A stretch of DNA of 64,000 nucleotides. Source: Janibacter cremeus. GTDB lineage: Bacteria; Actinomycetota; Actinomycetes; Actinomycetales; Dermatophilaceae. The notes beneath the pieces were generated by a model, which saw nothing but the letters and a program-made list of their open reading frames with translations, was not told the DNA's origin and did no database searches. The position numbers and the translations under genes were made by a program. Location: the NCBI RefSeq assembly GCF_013409205.1, contig NZ_JACCAE010000001.1, positions 1,054,001 through 1,118,000 of the forward strand, given 5' to 3'. Below are positions 63,331 through 64,000 of the stretch, one piece after another (position 1 is the first letter of the stretch; every line of letters starts with the position of its first letter).

Positions 63331-63720
63331 TCACTTGAGCTCGACGGTGGCGCCGGCGCCCTCGAGGGCCTCCTTGGCCTTCTCGGCGGCGTCCTTGTCG
63401 ACCTTCTCCACAACGGGCTTGGGGGCGCCGTCGACGAGGTCCTTGGCCTCCTTGAGGCCGAGGCTGGTGAGCGCGCGGACCTCCTTGATGACCTGGATCT
63501 TCTTGTCGCCGGCCGCCGTGAGGACGACGTCGAACTCGCTCTGCTCCTCGGCGTCGTCACCGGCGTCGCCACCGGCTGCCGGGGCGGCACCCGCAACGGC
63601 AACCGGGGCCGCGGCGGTGACCTCGAAGGTCTCCTCGAACTGCTTGACGAACTCGGAGAGCTCGATCAGGGTCATCTCCTTGAAGGCCTCAAGGAGCTCG
63701 TCGGTGCTGAGCTTCGCCAT
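63331..63720 (-). CDS. rplL: 50S ribosomal protein L7/L12
   Basis: Multicopy stalk protein recruiting translation GTPases. 129 residues: dimerisation domain ([29 protein letters not shown]), Ala/Gly hinge (about 38-58), and [45 protein letters not shown] 63720. Confidence 0.98.
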   Translation of the reverse strand: MAKLSTDELLEAFKEMTLIELSEFVKQFEETFEVTAAAPVAVAGAAPAAGGDAGDDAEEQSEFDVVLTAAGDKKIQVIKEVRALTSLGLKEAKDLVDGAPKPVVEKVDKDAAEKAKEALEGAGATVELK

Positions 63721-63790
63721 GATGGGCGTCCTTTCTGCTGAGTTTTCCGCCGTGAGTGGCGTGATGTGGTTGGGCTCGAGGCGTGAAGCC

Positions 63791-64000
63791 TCAGGCCTCG
63801 TCGCCACCCTCGGGGGTGGATTCGGTGGCAGGCGCGGCCTCGTCGGCCGATGCCTGCGGTCCCTGCTCCTCGACCTTCTGGCGCAGCGCGTCGACGACCC
63901 GAGCGGTCTGCGACAGCGGTGCATTGAAGAGCTGGGCCGCCTGGGACAGCTGGGCCTTCATGGCGCCAGCAAGCTTGCCCAGGAGCACCTCGCGCGACTC
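63791..64000 (-). CDS. rplJ: 50S ribosomal protein L10, C-terminal part
   Basis: Stalk anchor protein that carries the L7/L12 dimers. Only the last 69 residues are visible; the gene starts beyond the window edge. The helix [42 protein letters not shown] is the L12-binding region, followed by an acidic Ala/Pro/Glu tail ending EGGDEA. 70 bases upstream of rplL. Confidence 0.95.
   Translation of the reverse strand, partial: ESREVLLGKLAGAMKAQLSQAAQLFNAPLSQTARVVDALRQKVEEQGPQASADEAAPATESTPEGGDEA

Overview
The window is about 64 kb of very GC-rich DNA from an actinobacterium. Evidence for this is the joined str, S10, spc and alpha ribosomal clusters, an LpqY/SugABC-type sugar importer, methylmalonyl-CoA mutase with MeaB, many GTG and TTG starts and leaderless promoters. 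A member of Micrococcales, for example an Intrasporangiaceae relative, is plausible, but that placement is inferred from protein style and not from any search.

Left part (1-13.2 kb), mainly metabolism: ispH (cut by the window edge), xseA-xseB, a DUF4245-type membrane protein, glpX plus a PfkB sugar kinase, an IS5-family insertion sequence sitting in the stop codon of a sugar-ABC ATPase gene, a four-gene binding protein-permease-permease-ATPase operon, a beta-carbonic anhydrase, and an amino-acid dehydrogenase overlapping a SnoaL-like gene. Next come glmM, rpsI-rplM, an ArsR-like regulator with a clear palindromic operator, lepB and truA.

Centre and right (18.4-64 kb): almost the whole translation and transcription core on the minus strand. 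Read 5' to 3' on the minus strand it runs rplJ-rplL, rpoB-rpoC, hup, rpsL-rpsG-fusA-tuf, rpsJ-rplC-rplD-rplW-rplB-rpsS-rplV-rpsC-rplP-rpmC-rpsQ, rplN-rplX-rplE-rpsN-rpsH-rplF-rplR-rpsE-rpmD-rplO-secY-adk-map, infA-rpmJ-rpsM-rpsK-rpsD-rpoA-rplQ-truA. This backbone is interrupted by accessory blocks: a phospholipase-D/cardiolipin-synthase-like gene between rplL and rpoB; HU, a small membrane protein and a GNAT acetyltransferase between rpoC and rpsL; a divergent pair of LuxR-type regulators with a Tat-like secreted protein and a YihY membrane protein between tuf and rpsJ; and a methylmalonyl-CoA mutase operon with a CPBP fusion protein and a BCCT transporter between map and infA.

The most interesting non-coding signal is a family of GC-rich stem-loops placed a few bases after UAA stop codons inside the ribosomal and RNA polymerase operons (rpsD-rpoA, rpsN-rpsH, rpsQ-rplN, rpoB-rpoC). 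A related tandem pair lies just upstream of the rpsL promoter. Operon ends instead carry long, almost perfect hairpins bracketed by CGAAGG/CCTTCG without a U-tract. At least five genes look leaderless, with a TANNNT box 6-7 bases before the start codon. No rRNA, tRNA, CRISPR array, prophage or defence locus was seen.
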